Origin: a bacterium
Lineage (GTDB): Bacteria; Bacillota; Bacilli; Lactobacillales; Streptococcaceae
Assembly: GCA_905221035.1 (NCBI GenBank)
Contig: CAJNBP010000004.1
Coordinates: 1 to 64,000, forward strand
Length of the DNA: 64,000 nucleotides
Direction: 5' to 3'
The notes under the pieces are model-generated. The model saw nothing but the letters and a program-made list of their open reading frames with translations, did no database searches and was not told the origin of the DNA. The position numbers and the translations under genes were made by a program. Position 1 is the first letter of the stretch, and every line of letters starts with the position of its first letter. This document shows, one piece after another, positions 49,944 through 60,427 of this stretch.

Positions 49944-51167
49944 ATGAAGATTAGTAAAAGGCACCTATTAAATTATTCTATTCTAGTCCCTTACTTACTT
50001 TTATCTATTTTGGGCTTGATTGTGGTTTATTCGACAACCAGTGCTATTTTAATTCAAGAAGGCCAAAGTGCACTGCAATTGGTCCGAAGTCAGGGACTAT
50101 TTTGGATATTTAGTTTGATACTGATTGCCTTGATATATAAGTTGAGACTGAATTTTTTAAGAAATGAACGTCTTTTATTTATTGTTATGTTTGTTGAGCT
50201 GATTCTATTGGCTTTGGCTCGTTTGATTGGTATTCCTGTCAATGGAGCCTATGGCTGGATTTCTGTAGGACCTTTGACCATTCAGCCAGCCGAATATTTG
50301 AAAATTATTATTATTTGGTATCTAGCAAATAAATTTTCCAAACAACAAGAGGATATAGCTATTTATGATTTTCAAGTTTTGACACAGAATCAGTGGCTTC
50401 CTCGTGCGTTTAATGACTGGCGCTTTGTTCTCTTGGTACTGATTGGGAGCCTTGCTATTTTCCCAGATTTGGGGAATGCTTCTATTTTAGCTTTGGTTGC
50501 CTTGATTATGTATACGATTAGTGGTATCGCTTATAGATGGTTTATTGCCTTTTTGGGAATTTTGGTGGGAGTTTCTGCCCTATCCTTATCACTGATTTCT
50601 TTTATAGGGGTTGATAAATTTTCAAAAATTCCAGTATTTGGTTATGTGGCCAAGCGTTTCAGTGCCTACTTTAATCCCTTTGCCGATTTGGCAGGAGCAG
50701 GCCACCAACTCGCAAATTCCTACTTTGCCATGGTAAATGGTGGTTGGTTTGGTCTAGGTTTAGGAAATTCAATTGAAAAACGTGGCTATTTACCAGAGGC
50801 CCATACAGATTTTGTATTTTCAATTGTCATCGAAGAATTTGGATTTGTAGGAGCCAGCTTGATTTTAGCCCTTGTCTTTTTCCTTATTTTACGAATCATC
50901 CTAGTCGGAATTCGTGCTAAGAATCCCTTTAATTCCATGATGGCGATTGGGGTTGGGGGGATGATGTTGATCCAGGTGTTTGTCAATATCGGTGGAATTT
51001 CTGGAATTATTCCTTCTACAGGAGTAACCTTTCCTTTCTTATCTCAAGGAGGGAATAGTCTTCTGGTCTTGTCTGTAGCCATCGCCTTTGTCTTAAATAT
51101 TGATGCAAGTGAAAAGCGTGCTCAATTGTATGAGGAGTTAGAAGCTCGCTCATCAAACTATATGTAG
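49944..51167 (+). CDS. ftsW: Septal peptidoglycan glycosyltransferase FtsW
   Basis: FtsW is the SEDS-family polymerase that builds septal glycan together with its class B PBP. The 407-residue product has ten transmembrane helices and the SEDS signatures GAYGWISVGPLTIQPAEYLK (about 94-113) and FGFVGASLILALVFFLI. The FPFLSQGGNS loop is near 367-376. It lies 24 bases before ppc and may be co-transcribed with it. Directly upstream is prsA, a junction discussed in the findings. Confidence 0.95.
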   Translation: MKISKRHLLNYSILVPYLLLSILGLIVVYSTTSAILIQEGQSALQLVRSQGLFWIFSLILIALIYKLRLNFLRNERLLFIVMFVELILLALARLIGIPVNGAYGWISVGPLTIQPAEYLKIIIIWYLANKFSKQQEDIAIYDFQVLTQNQWLPRAFNDWRFVLLVLIGSLAIFPDLGNASILALVALIMYTISGIAYRWFIAFLGILVGVSALSLSLISFIGVDKFSKIPVFGYVAKRFSAYFNPFADLAGAGHQLANSYFAMVNGGWFGLGLGNSIEKRGYLPEAHTDFVFSIVIEEFGFVGASLILALVFFLILRIILVGIRAKNPFNSMMAIGVGGMMLIQVFVNIGGISGIIPSTGVTFPFLSQGGNSLLVLSVAIAFVLNIDASEKRAQLYEELEARSSNYM

Positions 51168-51191
51168 AGCTGAGAGTGGAAAGGATTACCT

Positions 51192-53888
51192 ATGTCTCTT
51201 CAAAAATTAGAAAACTATAGTAATAAAGCTGTCGTGCAAGAAGAAGTATTGATTTTAACAGAATTGTTAGAAGATATTACTAAAAATATGCTTGCCCCAG
51301 AGACTTTTGAAAAAATCATGCAGTTGAAAGAATTGTCAACTCAAGAAGATTATCAAGGCTTGAACCAATTGGTTACTAGCCTTACAAATGATGAAATGGC
51401 TTATATTTCACGCTATTTCTCTATCTTGCCCCTCTTGATTAATATTTCAGAAGACGTGGATTTGGCCTATGAAATCAACCACCAAAATAATATCGATCAA
51501 GATTATCTTGGTAAGTTATCAGCAACTATCAAAATGGTTGCAGAAAAAGAAAATGCGGTTGAAATTCTAGAACATTTGAATGTTGTCCCTGTTTTGACTG
51601 CCCATCCAACACAAGTGCAACGTAAGAGTATGCTAGATTTGACTAACCATATCCATACCCTCTTGCGTAAGTACCGTGATGTGAAATTAGGCTTGATTAA
51701 TAAGGAAAAATGGCATAATGATCTCCGTCGTTACATTGAGATTATCATGCAGACAGATATGATTCGTGAAAAGAAATTGAAAGTTACCAATGAAATCACG
51801 AATGTTATGGAATACTACAATAGTTCATTCCTGAAAGCTGTTCCTCATTTGACTGCTGAGTACAAGCGTCTGGCCAAAAAACATGGCTTAGAGTTGAAAC
51901 ATCCTAAACCAATTACTATGGGAATGTGGATTGGTGGAGACCGTGATGGGAATCCTTTTGTTACAGCAGATACCTTGAAACAATCTGCCATGACCCAGTG
52001 TGAAGTCATCATGAACTACTATGATGAAAAGATTTACCAGCTTTATCGTGAGTTCTCTCTCTCAACAAGTATTGTCAATGTCAGCAAGCAAGTCAGAGAA
52101 ATGGCTCGTCAATCTAAGGATAACTCGATTTATCGTGAAAAAGAGCTGTATCGTCGTGCCTTGTTTGATATTCAATCAAAAATCCAAGCAACAAAAGCTT
52201 ATCTGATTGAGGATAAGGAAGTTGGAGCTCGTTATGAAACAGCCAATGATTTTTATAAGGATTTAATTACCATCCGTGATTCCCTCTTGGAAAACAAGGG
52301 TGAAGCACTAATTTCTGGTGATTTTGTTGAGTTAATTCAAGCAGTTGAAATTTTTGGTTTCTATTTGGCTTCTATTGACATGCGTCAAGATTCTAGTGTT
52401 CACGAGGCCTGTGTAGCTGAACTTTTGAAATCAGCAGGAATTCATTCTCGTTATAGTGAACTAAGTGAAGAAGAAAAATGCCAGCTTCTCTTGAAAGAAT
52501 TAGAAGAAGATCCACGCATTCTTTCTGCTACTCATGTTGAAAAATCAGAGTTACTTGAAAAAGAATTGGCTATCTTTAAGGCTGCTCGTAATTTGAAAGA
52601 TAAGTTGGGTGATGATGTTATTCGTCAGACTATCATTTCACATGCAACCAGCGTATCAGACATGTTGGAATTGGCTATCTTGTTAAAAGAAGTAGGGTTA
52701 GTTGATAAAGAAAGAGCCCGTGTCCAAATCGTTCCTCTCTTTGAGACAATTGAGGACTTGGACCACTCAGAAGAAACTATGAGAGAATACCTTTCTCTTC
52801 CTCTTGCTAAGAAATGGATTGCTTCGCGCAATAACTACCAAGAAATCATGCTTGGCTACTCTGATAGTAATAAAGATGGTGGTTACCTTTCATCATGTTG
52901 GACCCTCTACAAGGCTCAACAACAATTGACTGCTATTGGAGATGAATTTGGCGTTAAGGTTACCTTCTTCCATGGCCGTGGTGGTACTGTTGGTCGTGGT
53001 GGTGGCCCAACCTATGAAGCTATCACGTCTCAACCGCTTAAGTCTATCAAGGATCGTATCCGTTTGACGGAGCAGGGTGAAGTAATTGGAAATAAATACG
53101 GTAACAAGGATGCTGCCTACTATAACCTTGAAATGCTAGTATCTGCAGCCATTAACCGTATGATTACGCAGAAGAAGAGCGATACCAATACATCCAATCG
53201 TTATGAAGCCATCATGGACCAAGTAGTGGACCGTAGTTACGATATCTACCGTGATTTGGTCTTTGGTAATGACCATTTCTATGATTATTTCTTTGAGTCA
53301 AGTCCAATCAAGGCTATTTCAAGCTTTAATATTGGTTCTCGTCCAGCTGCTCGTAAGACCATTACTGAAATCGGTGGTTTGCGTGCTATCCCTTGGGTCT
53401 TCTCATGGTCACAAAGCCGTGTCATGTTCCCTGGCTGGTATGGTGTCGGATCAAGCTTCAAAGAATTTATTGATAAAAATCCAGAGAATATCGCTATTCT
53501 ACGAGATATGTACCAAAATTGGCCTTTCTTCCAGTCACTTCTTTCAAATGTTGACATGGTCTTGTCAAAATCAAATATGAATATTGCTTTTGAATATGCC
53601 AAACTTTGTGAAGATGATCAAGTAAAAGCAATTTATGAGACTATTCTAAATGAATGGCAAGTTACCAAGGAAGTCATCTTGGCTATCGAAGGTTACGATG
53701 AACTCTTGGCGGAAAATCCATATCTAAAAGCAAGTTTGGATTACCGTATGCCATACTTTAATATCCTTAACTATATCCAGTTGGAGTTGATTAAACGTCA
53801 ACGCCAAGGAGAATTATCAAGCGACCAAGAAAAATTAATCCATACAACCATCAACGGAATTGCGACAGGATTGCGTAATTCTGGCTGA
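51192..53888 (+). CDS. ppc: Phosphoenolpyruvate carboxylase
   Basis: Ppc carboxylates PEP to oxaloacetate, replenishing carbon for aspartate-family amino acids in organisms lacking a full TCA cycle. The 898-residue product has the catalytic H138 in LTAHPTQ, the glycine loop [13 protein letters not shown] and the C-terminal NSG-type end (LRNSG). Confidence 0.97.
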   Translation: MSLQKLENYSNKAVVQEEVLILTELLEDITKNMLAPETFEKIMQLKELSTQEDYQGLNQLVTSLTNDEMAYISRYFSILPLLINISEDVDLAYEINHQNNIDQDYLGKLSATIKMVAEKENAVEILEHLNVVPVLTAHPTQVQRKSMLDLTNHIHTLLRKYRDVKLGLINKEKWHNDLRRYIEIIMQTDMIREKKLKVTNEITNVMEYYNSSFLKAVPHLTAEYKRLAKKHGLELKHPKPITMGMWIGGDRDGNPFVTADTLKQSAMTQCEVIMNYYDEKIYQLYREFSLSTSIVNVSKQVREMARQSKDNSIYREKELYRRALFDIQSKIQATKAYLIEDKEVGARYETANDFYKDLITIRDSLLENKGEALISGDFVELIQAVEIFGFYLASIDMRQDSSVHEACVAELLKSAGIHSRYSELSEEEKCQLLLKELEEDPRILSATHVEKSELLEKELAIFKAARNLKDKLGDDVIRQTIISHATSVSDMLELAILLKEVGLVDKERARVQIVPLFETIEDLDHSEETMREYLSLPLAKKWIASRNNYQEIMLGYSDSNKDGGYLSSCWTLYKAQQQLTAIGDEFGVKVTFFHGRGGTVGRGGGPTYEAITSQPLKSIKDRIRLTEQGEVIGNKYGNKDAAYYNLEMLVSAAINRMITQKKSDTNTSNRYEAIMDQVVDRSYDIYRDLVFGNDHFYDYFFESSPIKAISSFNIGSRPAARKTITEIGGLRAIPWVFSWSQSRVMFPGWYGVGSSFKEFIDKNPENIAILRDMYQNWPFFQSLLSNVDMVLSKSNMNIAFEYAKLCEDDQVKAIYETILNEWQVTKEVILAIEGYDELLAENPYLKASLDYRMPYFNILNYIQLELIKRQRQGELSSDQEKLIHTTINGIATGLRNSG

Positions 53889-53899
53889 TACCTATCAAG

Positions 53900-53928
53900 C
53901 TTCCTCTTATCTATAGGGGAAGTTTTTG
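53900..53928 (+). terminator. ppc terminator
   Basis: CTTCCTC (53900-53906) and GGGGAAG (53916-53922) followed by T5. Confidence 0.75.
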
Positions 53929-53956
53929 AATATTTCAAAAAAATTCTCAAAGAGTC

Positions 53957-53984
53957 TTGACAAGTAGTTAAAAAATGATATAAT
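53957..53984 (+). promoter_or_regulatory. Promoter of the trpXYZ T-box operon
   Basis: TTGACA (53957-53962), 16 bases, TATAAT (53979-53984) with an extended TGA. The start is near 53991. Confidence 0.85.
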
Positions 53985-53990
53985 TTAACC

Positions 53991-54230
53991 ATTCAGAAAA
54001 GTAATCATTCAAACTTTTTAGAGAGTCTGTGGCAGCTGAAAACAGATAAGTGATGATGATGAAAATTGGGCTGAATGTTATTTAGAATTTGAAATCATAA
54101 AAATTCGGTGAGCACACCTTACAGTGCATCTCGTTATTGCGAGACAGAGCGATAGGGAAAATCCCTATAATTGAGGTGGTACCGCGCATCGACGTCCTCA
54201 CACAAGTTTTTTGTGTGAGGACTTTTTTGA
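53991..54230 (+). promoter_or_regulatory. T-box riboswitch, probably tryptophan-specific
   Basis: The leader has the stem I start AGAGAGTCTGTGG, the T-box sequence TGGTACCGCG (54177-54186), which pairs with uncharged tRNA, and a strong terminator (54194-54228). A candidate specifier TGG (Trp) is at 54067-54069, consistent with the tryptophan transporter family downstream. The specifier assignment needs structure modelling; the T-box itself is clear. Confidence 0.9.
54194..54228 (+). terminator. T-box terminator
   Basis: GTCCTCACACAA (54194-54205) pairs perfectly with TTGTGTGAGGAC (54211-54222), followed by six T. Confidence 0.92.
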
Positions 54231-54241
54231 TGGAGGTTAGT

Positions 54242-54277
54242 ATGGAAAGAAAACGATGGCGTCGCTTGTTTAGATAA
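54242..54277 (+). CDS. Tiny ORF between T-box terminator and trpX
   Basis: ATG at 54242 encodes MERKRWRRLFR (11 residues) and a stop. GGAGGT lies 4-5 bases upstream, a better ribosome site than many real genes here. It lies after the T-box terminator, so it is translated only when the operon is read. It has one Trp codon and is very basic. It may be a leader peptide tuning trpX or a chance ORF; there is no homology claim. Confidence 0.35.
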   Translation: MERKRWRRLFR

Positions 54278-54314
54278 GTGAAGTATTTTAAAGTAATAAA
54301 AAAGGAGAAATAGA

Positions 54315-55310
54315 ATGAAAAATAAACGTTTAATTGGAATTATCGTTGCATTAGCAGTCTTAGTAGCAGGAAGCTTGATTTACTCTTCAATGAATAAACC
54401 AGAAGCTAAGAATGAAAAGAAAGTTGCCAAAGTTGGTGTTCTTCAGTTTGTGAGCCATCCATCTCTTGACTTGATTTATAAAGGGATTCAAGATGGACTT
54501 GCAGAAGAAGGTTATAAAGATGATCAGTTGAAAATTGACTTTATGAACTCAGAAGGCGACCAAAGTAAGGTTGCGACCATGAGTAAACAATTGGTTGCAA
54601 ATGGCAATGACTTGGTTGTTGGTATCGCAACACCAGCTGCTCAAGGTTTGGCTAGTGCAACAAAGGATCTACCTGTTATCATGGCTGCTATTACAGACCC
54701 AATCGGTGCCAACTTGGTTAAAGATTTGAAAAAACCAGGTGGCAACATTACAGGGGTATCTGACCACAACCCAGCTCAACAACAAGTTGAACTCATCAAG
54801 GCTTTGACACCAAATGTGAAAACTATCGGAGCTCTTTACTCAAGCAGTGAAGACAATTCAAAAACACAGGTAGAAGAATTTAAAGCTTATGCTGAAAAAG
54901 CAGGTTTGACAGTAGAAACATTTGCGGTTCCTTCAACAAATGAAATTGCTTCAACAGTCAACGTCATGACTAGCAAGGTCGATGCTATCTGGGTTCCAAT
55001 TGATAACACTATTGCTTCAGCCTTCTCAACAGTTGTATCAAGCAACCAATCAGCTAAAAAACCAATCTATCCAAGTGCAACTGCCATGGTAGAAGCAGGT
55101 GGTTTGGCATCAGTTGTAGTTGACCAACATGATCTTGGTGTGGCAACAGGTAAAATGATTGCTCAAGTTTTGAAAGGTGCAAAACCAGCCGATACACCAG
55201 TCAATGTCTTTTCAACTGGTAAATCAGTAATCAATAAAAAATTGGTACAAGAGTTAGGTATTACTATTCCTGAATCTGTTCTCAAAGAAGCAGGACAAGT
55301 GATTGAATAA
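54315..55310 (+). CDS. trpX: ABC transporter substrate-binding protein TrpX
   Basis: The 331-residue substrate-binding protein (family PF04392) starts with a short basic and hydrophobic anchor (about 4-26) and has two lobes (KVGVLQFVSHPSLDLIYKGI onward). There is no lipobox cysteine, so it is probably held by its N-terminal helix or released. TrpXYZ is the T-box-regulated tryptophan uptake system of streptococci. AAAGGAG precedes the ATG. Confidence 0.88.
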   Translation: MKNKRLIGIIVALAVLVAGSLIYSSMNKPEAKNEKKVAKVGVLQFVSHPSLDLIYKGIQDGLAEEGYKDDQLKIDFMNSEGDQSKVATMSKQLVANGNDLVVGIATPAAQGLASATKDLPVIMAAITDPIGANLVKDLKKPGGNITGVSDHNPAQQQVELIKALTPNVKTIGALYSSSEDNSKTQVEEFKAYAEKAGLTVETFAVPSTNEIASTVNVMTSKVDAIWVPIDNTIASAFSTVVSSNQSAKKPIYPSATAMVEAGGLASVVVDQHDLGVATGKMIAQVLKGAKPADTPVNVFSTGKSVINKKLVQELGITIPESVLKEAGQVIE

Positions 55311-55316
55311 TCTGTA

Positions 55317-55350
55317 ATGGAGGAGTTGGGGACATCTCCTCCAATTTTTT
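55317..55350 (+). terminator. Terminator between trpX and trpY
   Basis: GGAGGAG (55319-55325) and CTCCTCC (55336-55342) form a 7-bp stem followed by AATTTTTT. It may lower expression of the permease and ATPase relative to the binding protein. Confidence 0.7.
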
Positions 55351-55385
55351 ACAATAAAAATCATATAGAAAAGGTTAATAAACAG

Positions 55386-56252
55386 ATGATATTATCTATT
55401 ATTTCTCAAGGATTTGTCTGGGCTATTCTAGGTCTGGGAATCTTTATGACATTTAGGATTTTAAACTTTCCTGATATGACGACAGAAGGTTCCTTTCCTC
55501 TTGGGGGAGCTGTTGCTGTCACTCTGATAACCAAAGGTGTAAATCCCTTTTTAGCGACACTCGTTGCTGTAGGAGCAGGTTGTTTGGCTGGAATGGCAGC
55601 AGGGCTTCTTTATACAAAAGGGAAGATTCCGACTTTACTTTCAGGGATTTTGGTGATGACTTCTTGTCACTCTATCATGCTCTTGATTATGGGACGTGCC
55701 AATTTAGGTTTGCTTGGAACAAAGCAAATTCAGGATGTTTTACCTTTTGATTCGGATTTGAACCAACTCTTGACAGGTCTTATCTTTGTTAGTCTTGTCA
55801 TTGCTCTCATGCTCTTTTTCTTGGACACCAAACTAGGACAAGCCTATATTGCTACAGGTGACAATCCTGATATGGCTAGAAGTTTCGGAATTCATACTGG
55901 ACGCATGGAGCTCATGGGCTTGGTCTTATCAAATGGGGTGATTGCCCTTGCAGGTGCCCTCATTGCCCAGCAAGAAGGCTATGCTGATGTTTCTCGAGGA
56001 ATCGGGGTTATCGTTGTGGGGCTTGCAAGTTTGATTATTGGGGAAGTTATTTTCAAGAGTTTGAGCTTGGCAGAACGTTTGATTACAATCGTTGTAGGTT
56101 CTATTGCCTATCAATTCTTAGTATGGGCAGTTATCGCGCTTGGATTTAATACAAGTTACCTTCGTTTGTACAGCGCCGTGATTTTAGCAGTCTGTCTCAT
56201 GATTCCAACATTTAAGCAAACAATCTTGAAAGGAGCCAAACTAAGCAAATGA
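55386..56252 (+). CDS. trpY: ABC transporter permease TrpY
   Basis: The 288-residue permease has about eight to nine membrane helices and resembles branched-chain-type permeases (FPDMTTEGSFPLGGAVAV; the ATGDNPDMARSFGIHTGRMELMG cytoplasmic loop, split by charged residues). The frame extends upstream to 55317 through the terminator, but the protein most likely begins MILSIISQGFVWAIL. The ribosome site is weak. It overlaps trpZ by four bases. Confidence 0.87.
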   Translation: MILSIISQGFVWAILGLGIFMTFRILNFPDMTTEGSFPLGGAVAVTLITKGVNPFLATLVAVGAGCLAGMAAGLLYTKGKIPTLLSGILVMTSCHSIMLLIMGRANLGLLGTKQIQDVLPFDSDLNQLLTGLIFVSLVIALMLFFLDTKLGQAYIATGDNPDMARSFGIHTGRMELMGLVLSNGVIALAGALIAQQEGYADVSRGIGVIVVGLASLIIGEVIFKSLSLAERLITIVVGSIAYQFLVWAVIALGFNTSYLRLYSAVILAVCLMIPTFKQTILKGAKLSK

Positions 56253-57007
56253 CAGCAATTGTAGAATTAAAAAATGCAACCAAAGTCGTTAAAAATGGCT
56301 TTGATGAAGAAAAGATTATTTTAAATGATGTTTCATTAGAAATTTTTGAACAGGATTTTATCACGATTTTGGGTGGAAATGGCGCTGGTAAATCAACTCT
56401 ATTTAACACTATTGCGGGAACCTTATCACTAACCAGTGGGACAATTCGTATCTTGGGTGAAGATGTTACCAAATTTTCACCTGAGAAGCGTGCCAAGTAT
56501 CTGTCTCGTGTTTTCCAAGATCCAAAGATGGGGACAGCTCCCCGTATGACAGTGGCTGAAAATCTTTTGATTGCTAAGTTCCGTGGTGAAAAACGTGGAC
56601 TCTTTCCGAGACGTCTGGCTAGCTATAAGGATGAATTCCAGGCAACCATAGAAAAAGTGGGAAATGGTCTTGAGAAACACTTGAATACACCGATTGAGTT
56701 TTTATCAGGTGGACAAAGACAGGCCTTGAGTCTCTTGATGGCAACCTTGAAGCGTCCTGAATTACTCTTGCTAGATGAGCATACTGCAGCCCTGGATCCA
56801 AAGACCAGTGTCGCACTCATGGAATTGACGGATGAGTTTGTCAAGAAAGATCAGCTGACAGCGCTTATGATTACCCACCATATGGAAGATGCTCTCAAAT
56901 ATGGTAATCGTCTGATTGTCATGAAAGAAGGACGGATTATCCAAGATTTGAACCAAGAAGAAAAAGCAAAAATGAAAATCTCTGATTATTATCAACTCTT
57001 TGAATAA
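56249..57007 (+). CDS. trpZ: ABC transporter ATPase TrpZ
   Basis: The 252-residue ATPase has Walker A GGNGAGKST (about 45-53), the signature LSGGQRQ (about 152-158), and Walker B LLLLDEHTAALD (about 171-182). It energises the TrpXYZ importer and is translationally coupled to trpY. Confidence 0.9.
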   Translation: MTAIVELKNATKVVKNGFDEEKIILNDVSLEIFEQDFITILGGNGAGKSTLFNTIAGTLSLTSGTIRILGEDVTKFSPEKRAKYLSRVFQDPKMGTAPRMTVAENLLIAKFRGEKRGLFPRRLASYKDEFQATIEKVGNGLEKHLNTPIEFLSGGQRQALSLLMATLKRPELLLLDEHTAALDPKTSVALMELTDEFVKKDQLTALMITHHMEDALKYGNRLIVMKEGRIIQDLNQEEKAKMKISDYYQLFE

Positions 57008-57029
57008 AGTAGGGAAAATGAGTGAAATG

Positions 57030-57072
57030 GTTTACTTTTTTTCTGAAATAAAGTATACTATATAAAGTAAAC
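57030..57072. promoter_or_regulatory. Dyad around the dnaG promoter
   Basis: GTTTACTTT (57030-57038) and AAAGTAAAC (57064-57072) are a perfect 9-bp inverted repeat flanking the spacer and -10 region. A third related half-site, AAAGTATAC, lies at 57050-57058. It may be an operator. Confidence 0.45.
57031..57059 (+). promoter_or_regulatory. Promoter of dnaG-rpoD
   Basis: TTTACT (57031-57036), 17 bases, TATACT (57054-57059). Confidence 0.6.
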
Positions 57073-57096
57073 TATGATAACATGGAGGTATTGTGT

Positions 57097-58857
57097 ATGG
57101 TTGACAAACAAGTCATTGAAGAAATCAAAAACAATGCCAACATTGTGGAAGTCATAGGAGATGTGATTTCTTTACAAAAGGCAGGACGGAACTATCTAGG
57201 GCTCTGTCCTTTTCATGGTGAAAAAACACCTTCTTTCAACGTTGTAGAGGACAAGCAGTTTTACCACTGTTTTGGTTGTGGGCGCTCAGGTGATGTCTTT
57301 AAGTTCATAGAGGAGTACCAAGGGGTTCCCTTTATGGAGGCTGTCCAAATCTTAGGTCAGCGTGTTGGGATTGAGGTTGAAAAACCGCTTTATAGTGAAC
57401 AGAAGCCATCTTCACCCCACCAAGCTCTTTATGATATGCACGAAGATGCTGCCAAATTTTATCATGCTATTCTCATGACAACGACTATGGGGGAAGAGGC
57501 CAGAAATTACCTCTATCAGCGTGGTTTGACAGATGAAGTGCTCAAGCATTTTCGGATTGGTTTAGCACCTCCAGAACGAAACTATCTCTATCAACGTTTG
57601 TCTGGTCAGTATCGTGAAGAGGATTTTCTAGATTCAGGACTGTTTTATCTCTCGGATGCCAATCAATTTGTAGACACCTTTCACAATCGCATTATGTTTC
57701 CCCTTACAAATGATCAGGGGAAGGTCATTGCCTTTTCAGGTCGTATCTGGCAGAAAACGGATTCACAAACTTCTAAGTATAAAAATAGCCGATCGACTGC
57801 AATTTTTAACAAAAGTTACGAATTATATCATATGGATAGGGCAAAAAAATCTTCTGGTAAAGCCAGTGAGATTTACCTCATGGAAGGGTTCATGGATGTC
57901 ATTGCAGGCTATCGGGCTGGAATCGAAAATGCTGTGGCGTCTATGGGAACGGCCTTGAGTCGTGAGCATGTTGAGCATCTGAAAAGGTTAACCAAGAAGT
58001 TGGTTCTTGTTTACGATGGCGATAAGGCTGGGCAAGCTGCGACATTGAAAGCCTTAGATGAAATTGGCGATATGCCTGTGCAAATCGTTAGTATGCCTGA
58101 TAACTTGGATCCAGATGAGTATCTACAAAAAAATGGACCAGAAGACTTGGCCTATCTATTAACGAAAACTCGTATTAGTCCGATTGAGTTCTACATTCAC
58201 CAGTACAAGCCTGAAAATAGTGAAAATCTGCAGGCTCAGATTGAGTTTATTGAAAAAATAGCTCCCTTGATTGTTCAAGAAAAGTCTATCACTGCTCAAA
58301 ACAGCTATATTCATATTTTAGCTGACAGTCTGGCATCCTTTGATTATGCCCAGATTGAGCAGATTGTTAATGAGAGTCGACAGGCACAAAGGCAGAATCG
58401 CATGGAAGGAATTTCCAGACCGACGCCAATCACCATGCCTGTCACCAAGCAGTTATCGGCTATTATGAGGGCAGAAGCCCATCTACTTTATCGAATGATG
58501 GAATCCCCTCTTGTTTTGAATGATTACCGTTTGCGAGAAGATTTTGCATTTGACACACCTGAATTTCAGGTTTTATATGATTTGCTTGGCCAGTATGGCA
58601 ATCTTCCTCCAGAAGTTTTAGCAGAACAGACAGAGGAAGTTGAAAGAGCTTGGTACCAAGTCTTAGCTCAGGATTTGCCTGCTGAGATGTCTCCGCAGGA
58701 ACTAAATGAAGTAGAAATGACTCTTAATAAGGCTCTCTTGAATCAGGACAATATGAGAATCAAAAAGAAGGTGCAGGAAGCTAGCCATGTAGGAGATACA
58801 GACACAGCCCTAGAAGAATTGGAACGTTTAATTTCCCAAAAGAGAAGAATGGAGTAA
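57097..58857 (+). CDS. dnaG: DNA primase
   Basis: DnaG makes the RNA primers for replication. The 586-residue product has the CHC2 zinc domain (C37, H40, C58, C61), the Toprim catalytic core with EGFMD and VYDGDKAG, and the C-terminal helicase-binding domain. TGGAGG precedes the ATG at 57097. It lies two bases before rpoD, a remnant of the classic macromolecular-synthesis operon without rpsU. Confidence 0.96.
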   Translation: MVDKQVIEEIKNNANIVEVIGDVISLQKAGRNYLGLCPFHGEKTPSFNVVEDKQFYHCFGCGRSGDVFKFIEEYQGVPFMEAVQILGQRVGIEVEKPLYSEQKPSSPHQALYDMHEDAAKFYHAILMTTTMGEEARNYLYQRGLTDEVLKHFRIGLAPPERNYLYQRLSGQYREEDFLDSGLFYLSDANQFVDTFHNRIMFPLTNDQGKVIAFSGRIWQKTDSQTSKYKNSRSTAIFNKSYELYHMDRAKKSSGKASEIYLMEGFMDVIAGYRAGIENAVASMGTALSREHVEHLKRLTKKLVLVYDGDKAGQAATLKALDEIGDMPVQIVSMPDNLDPDEYLQKNGPEDLAYLLTKTRISPIEFYIHQYKPENSENLQAQIEFIEKIAPLIVQEKSITAQNSYIHILADSLASFDYAQIEQIVNESRQAQRQNRMEGISRPTPITMPVTKQLSAIMRAEAHLLYRMMESPLVLNDYRLREDFAFDTPEFQVLYDLLGQYGNLPPEVLAEQTEEVERAWYQVLAQDLPAEMSPQELNEVEMTLNKALLNQDNMRIKKKVQEASHVGDTDTALEELERLISQKRRME

Positions 58858-58859
58858 TA

Positions 58860-59969
58860 ATGGCAACAAAACAAAAAGAAGTAACAACATTTGACGTACA
58901 AGTAGCAGAATTTATCCGTAATCATAAACAAAAAGGGACAGCAACAGACGATGAAATCAATGCAAGTCTAGTCCTTCCTTTTACCTTGGATGCTGATGGA
59001 ATTGAAGATCTCTTGCAACGGATTCAGGATGCAGGGATTTCAATCACAGATAATGAAGGGAACCCAAGTGCACGTGTTCTTAGCAATGAAGAAGAGCCAG
59101 AACTCAGCGATGAGGATTTGATTGGATCAACTTCGGCTAAGGTCAATGACCCTGTCCGTATGTACTTGAAAGAAATCGGGGTCGTACCTCTTTTGACCAA
59201 TGAAGAGGAAAAAGAATTGGCACTGGCTGTTGAAGCTGGTGATATCGAAGCCAAACAACGTCTTGCGGAAGCCAACCTTCGTTTGGTTGTTTCCATTGCC
59301 AAGCGTTATGTGGGCCGTGGTATGCAGTTCCTTGACTTGATTCAAGAAGGGAACATGGGCTTGATGAAGGCGGTTGATAAGTTTGACTATTCTAAAGGAT
59401 TTAAGTTCTCAACTTACGCAACTTGGTGGATTCGTCAGGCTATCACTCGTGCTATTGCGGACCAAGCTCGTACCATCCGTATCCCTGTTCACATGGTTGA
59501 AACCATCAATAAATTGGTTCGTGAACAGCGTAATCTCCTTCAAGAATTGGGACAAGATCCAACGCCAGAACAAATCGCTGAACGTATGGATATGACTCCA
59601 GACAAGGTTCGTGAAATCTTGAAGATTGCTCAAGAACCAGTATCTCTTGAAACGCCAATCGGTGAAGAGGATGATAGTCACCTTGGGGACTTTATCGAAG
59701 ATGAAGTGATTGAAAATCCAGTGGACTACACAACTCGTATCGTTTTGCGTGAGCAATTGGATGAGGTCTTGGATACTCTTACAGACCGTGAAGAAAATGT
59801 TCTGCGTCTGCGTTTTGGACTAGATGATGGTAAAATGCGCACCCTTGAAGATGTTGGTAAAGTCTTTAACGTGACTCGTGAGCGTATCCGTCAGATTGAG
59901 GCTAAAGCTTTGAGAAAACTACGTCAACCAAGTCGCAGCAAACCGCTTCGTGATTTTATTGAAGACTAA
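58860..59969 (+). CDS. rpoD: RNA polymerase primary sigma factor
   Basis: The 369-residue SigA recognises the TTGACA/TATAAT promoters seen throughout this window. It has region 1.1 remnants, region 2 ([20 protein letters not shown]), region 3, and a region 4 helix-turn-helix ([20 protein letters not shown]). GGAG lies upstream. It overlaps nothing, but the next gene starts 13 bases later. Confidence 0.98.
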   Translation: MATKQKEVTTFDVQVAEFIRNHKQKGTATDDEINASLVLPFTLDADGIEDLLQRIQDAGISITDNEGNPSARVLSNEEEPELSDEDLIGSTSAKVNDPVRMYLKEIGVVPLLTNEEEKELALAVEAGDIEAKQRLAEANLRLVVSIAKRYVGRGMQFLDLIQEGNMGLMKAVDKFDYSKGFKFSTYATWWIRQAITRAIADQARTIRIPVHMVETINKLVREQRNLLQELGQDPTPEQIAERMDMTPDKVREILKIAQEPVSLETPIGEEDDSHLGDFIEDEVIENPVDYTTRIVLREQLDEVLDTLTDREENVLRLRFGLDDGKMRTLEDVGKVFNVTRERIRQIEAKALRKLRQPSRSKPLRDFIED

Positions 59970-59982
59970 GAGTGAGGAAAAT

Positions 59983-60312
59983 ATGGCTTATACAGAAGAG
60001 CAAATCGAAAACATTAAAACACGCATTTTAACAGCCTTGGAAGAAGTCATCGACCCTGAGTTGGGAATCGATATTGTCAATCTTGGTTTGATTTACGAGA
60101 TTCGTTTTGACGGTGACACAGGGCAAACAGAGATTGATATGACTTTGACAACTATGGGATGTCCCCTAGCTGACCTTTTGACGGACCAGATTTATGATGC
60201 CATGACAGAGGTGCCAGAAGTAACTGATACTGAGGTCAAATTAGTCTGGTATCCAGCCTGGACTGTTGAAAAAATGAGTCGCTATGCCCGCATTGCCCTA
60301 GGCATTAAGTAA
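59983..60312 (+). CDS. MIP18-family (SufT/PaaD-like) protein
   Basis: The 109-residue protein has the family regions EEVIDPELGIDIVNLGLIYE and TTMGCPLAD with conserved C60. Relatives assist iron-sulfur cluster maturation; SufT-like function is the best guess. GAGG precedes the ATG at 59983; the longer frame from 59950 overlaps rpoD. It is last in the dnaG-rpoD unit. Confidence 0.88.
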   Translation: MAYTEEQIENIKTRILTALEEVIDPELGIDIVNLGLIYEIRFDGDTGQTEIDMTLTTMGCPLADLLTDQIYDAMTEVPEVTDTEVKLVWYPAWTVEKMSRYARIALGIK

Positions 60313-60328
60313 ACAGATAAAAGCATGT

Positions 60329-60390
60329 GAGAGACTAAAGGAAAAGAAAGGAAATTTCCCCTTCTTTTCCTTTAGTCTCTCCTTTCTTTT
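60329..60390 (+). terminator. Strong terminator after the MIP18 gene
   Basis: GAGACTAAAGGAAAAG (60331-60346) is perfectly complementary to CTTTTCCTTTAGTCTC (60364-60379), a 16-bp stem with a T-rich tail. Confidence 0.88.
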
Positions 60391-60411
60391 GCTGATTTTA
60401 TTCAAAGAAAA

Positions 60412-60420
60412 TGATATAAT
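60412..60420 (+). promoter_or_regulatory. Extended -10 promoter of cpoA
   Basis: TGATATAAT lies 7 bases before the cpoA ATG, so transcription should begin at or next to the start codon. Confidence 0.7.
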
Positions 60421-60427
60421 AGTAGTT

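Noticed and set aside
55317..55385. Longer start for trpY
   Set aside because: The extra residues come from a terminator hairpin; the hydrophobic start at 55386 is typical.
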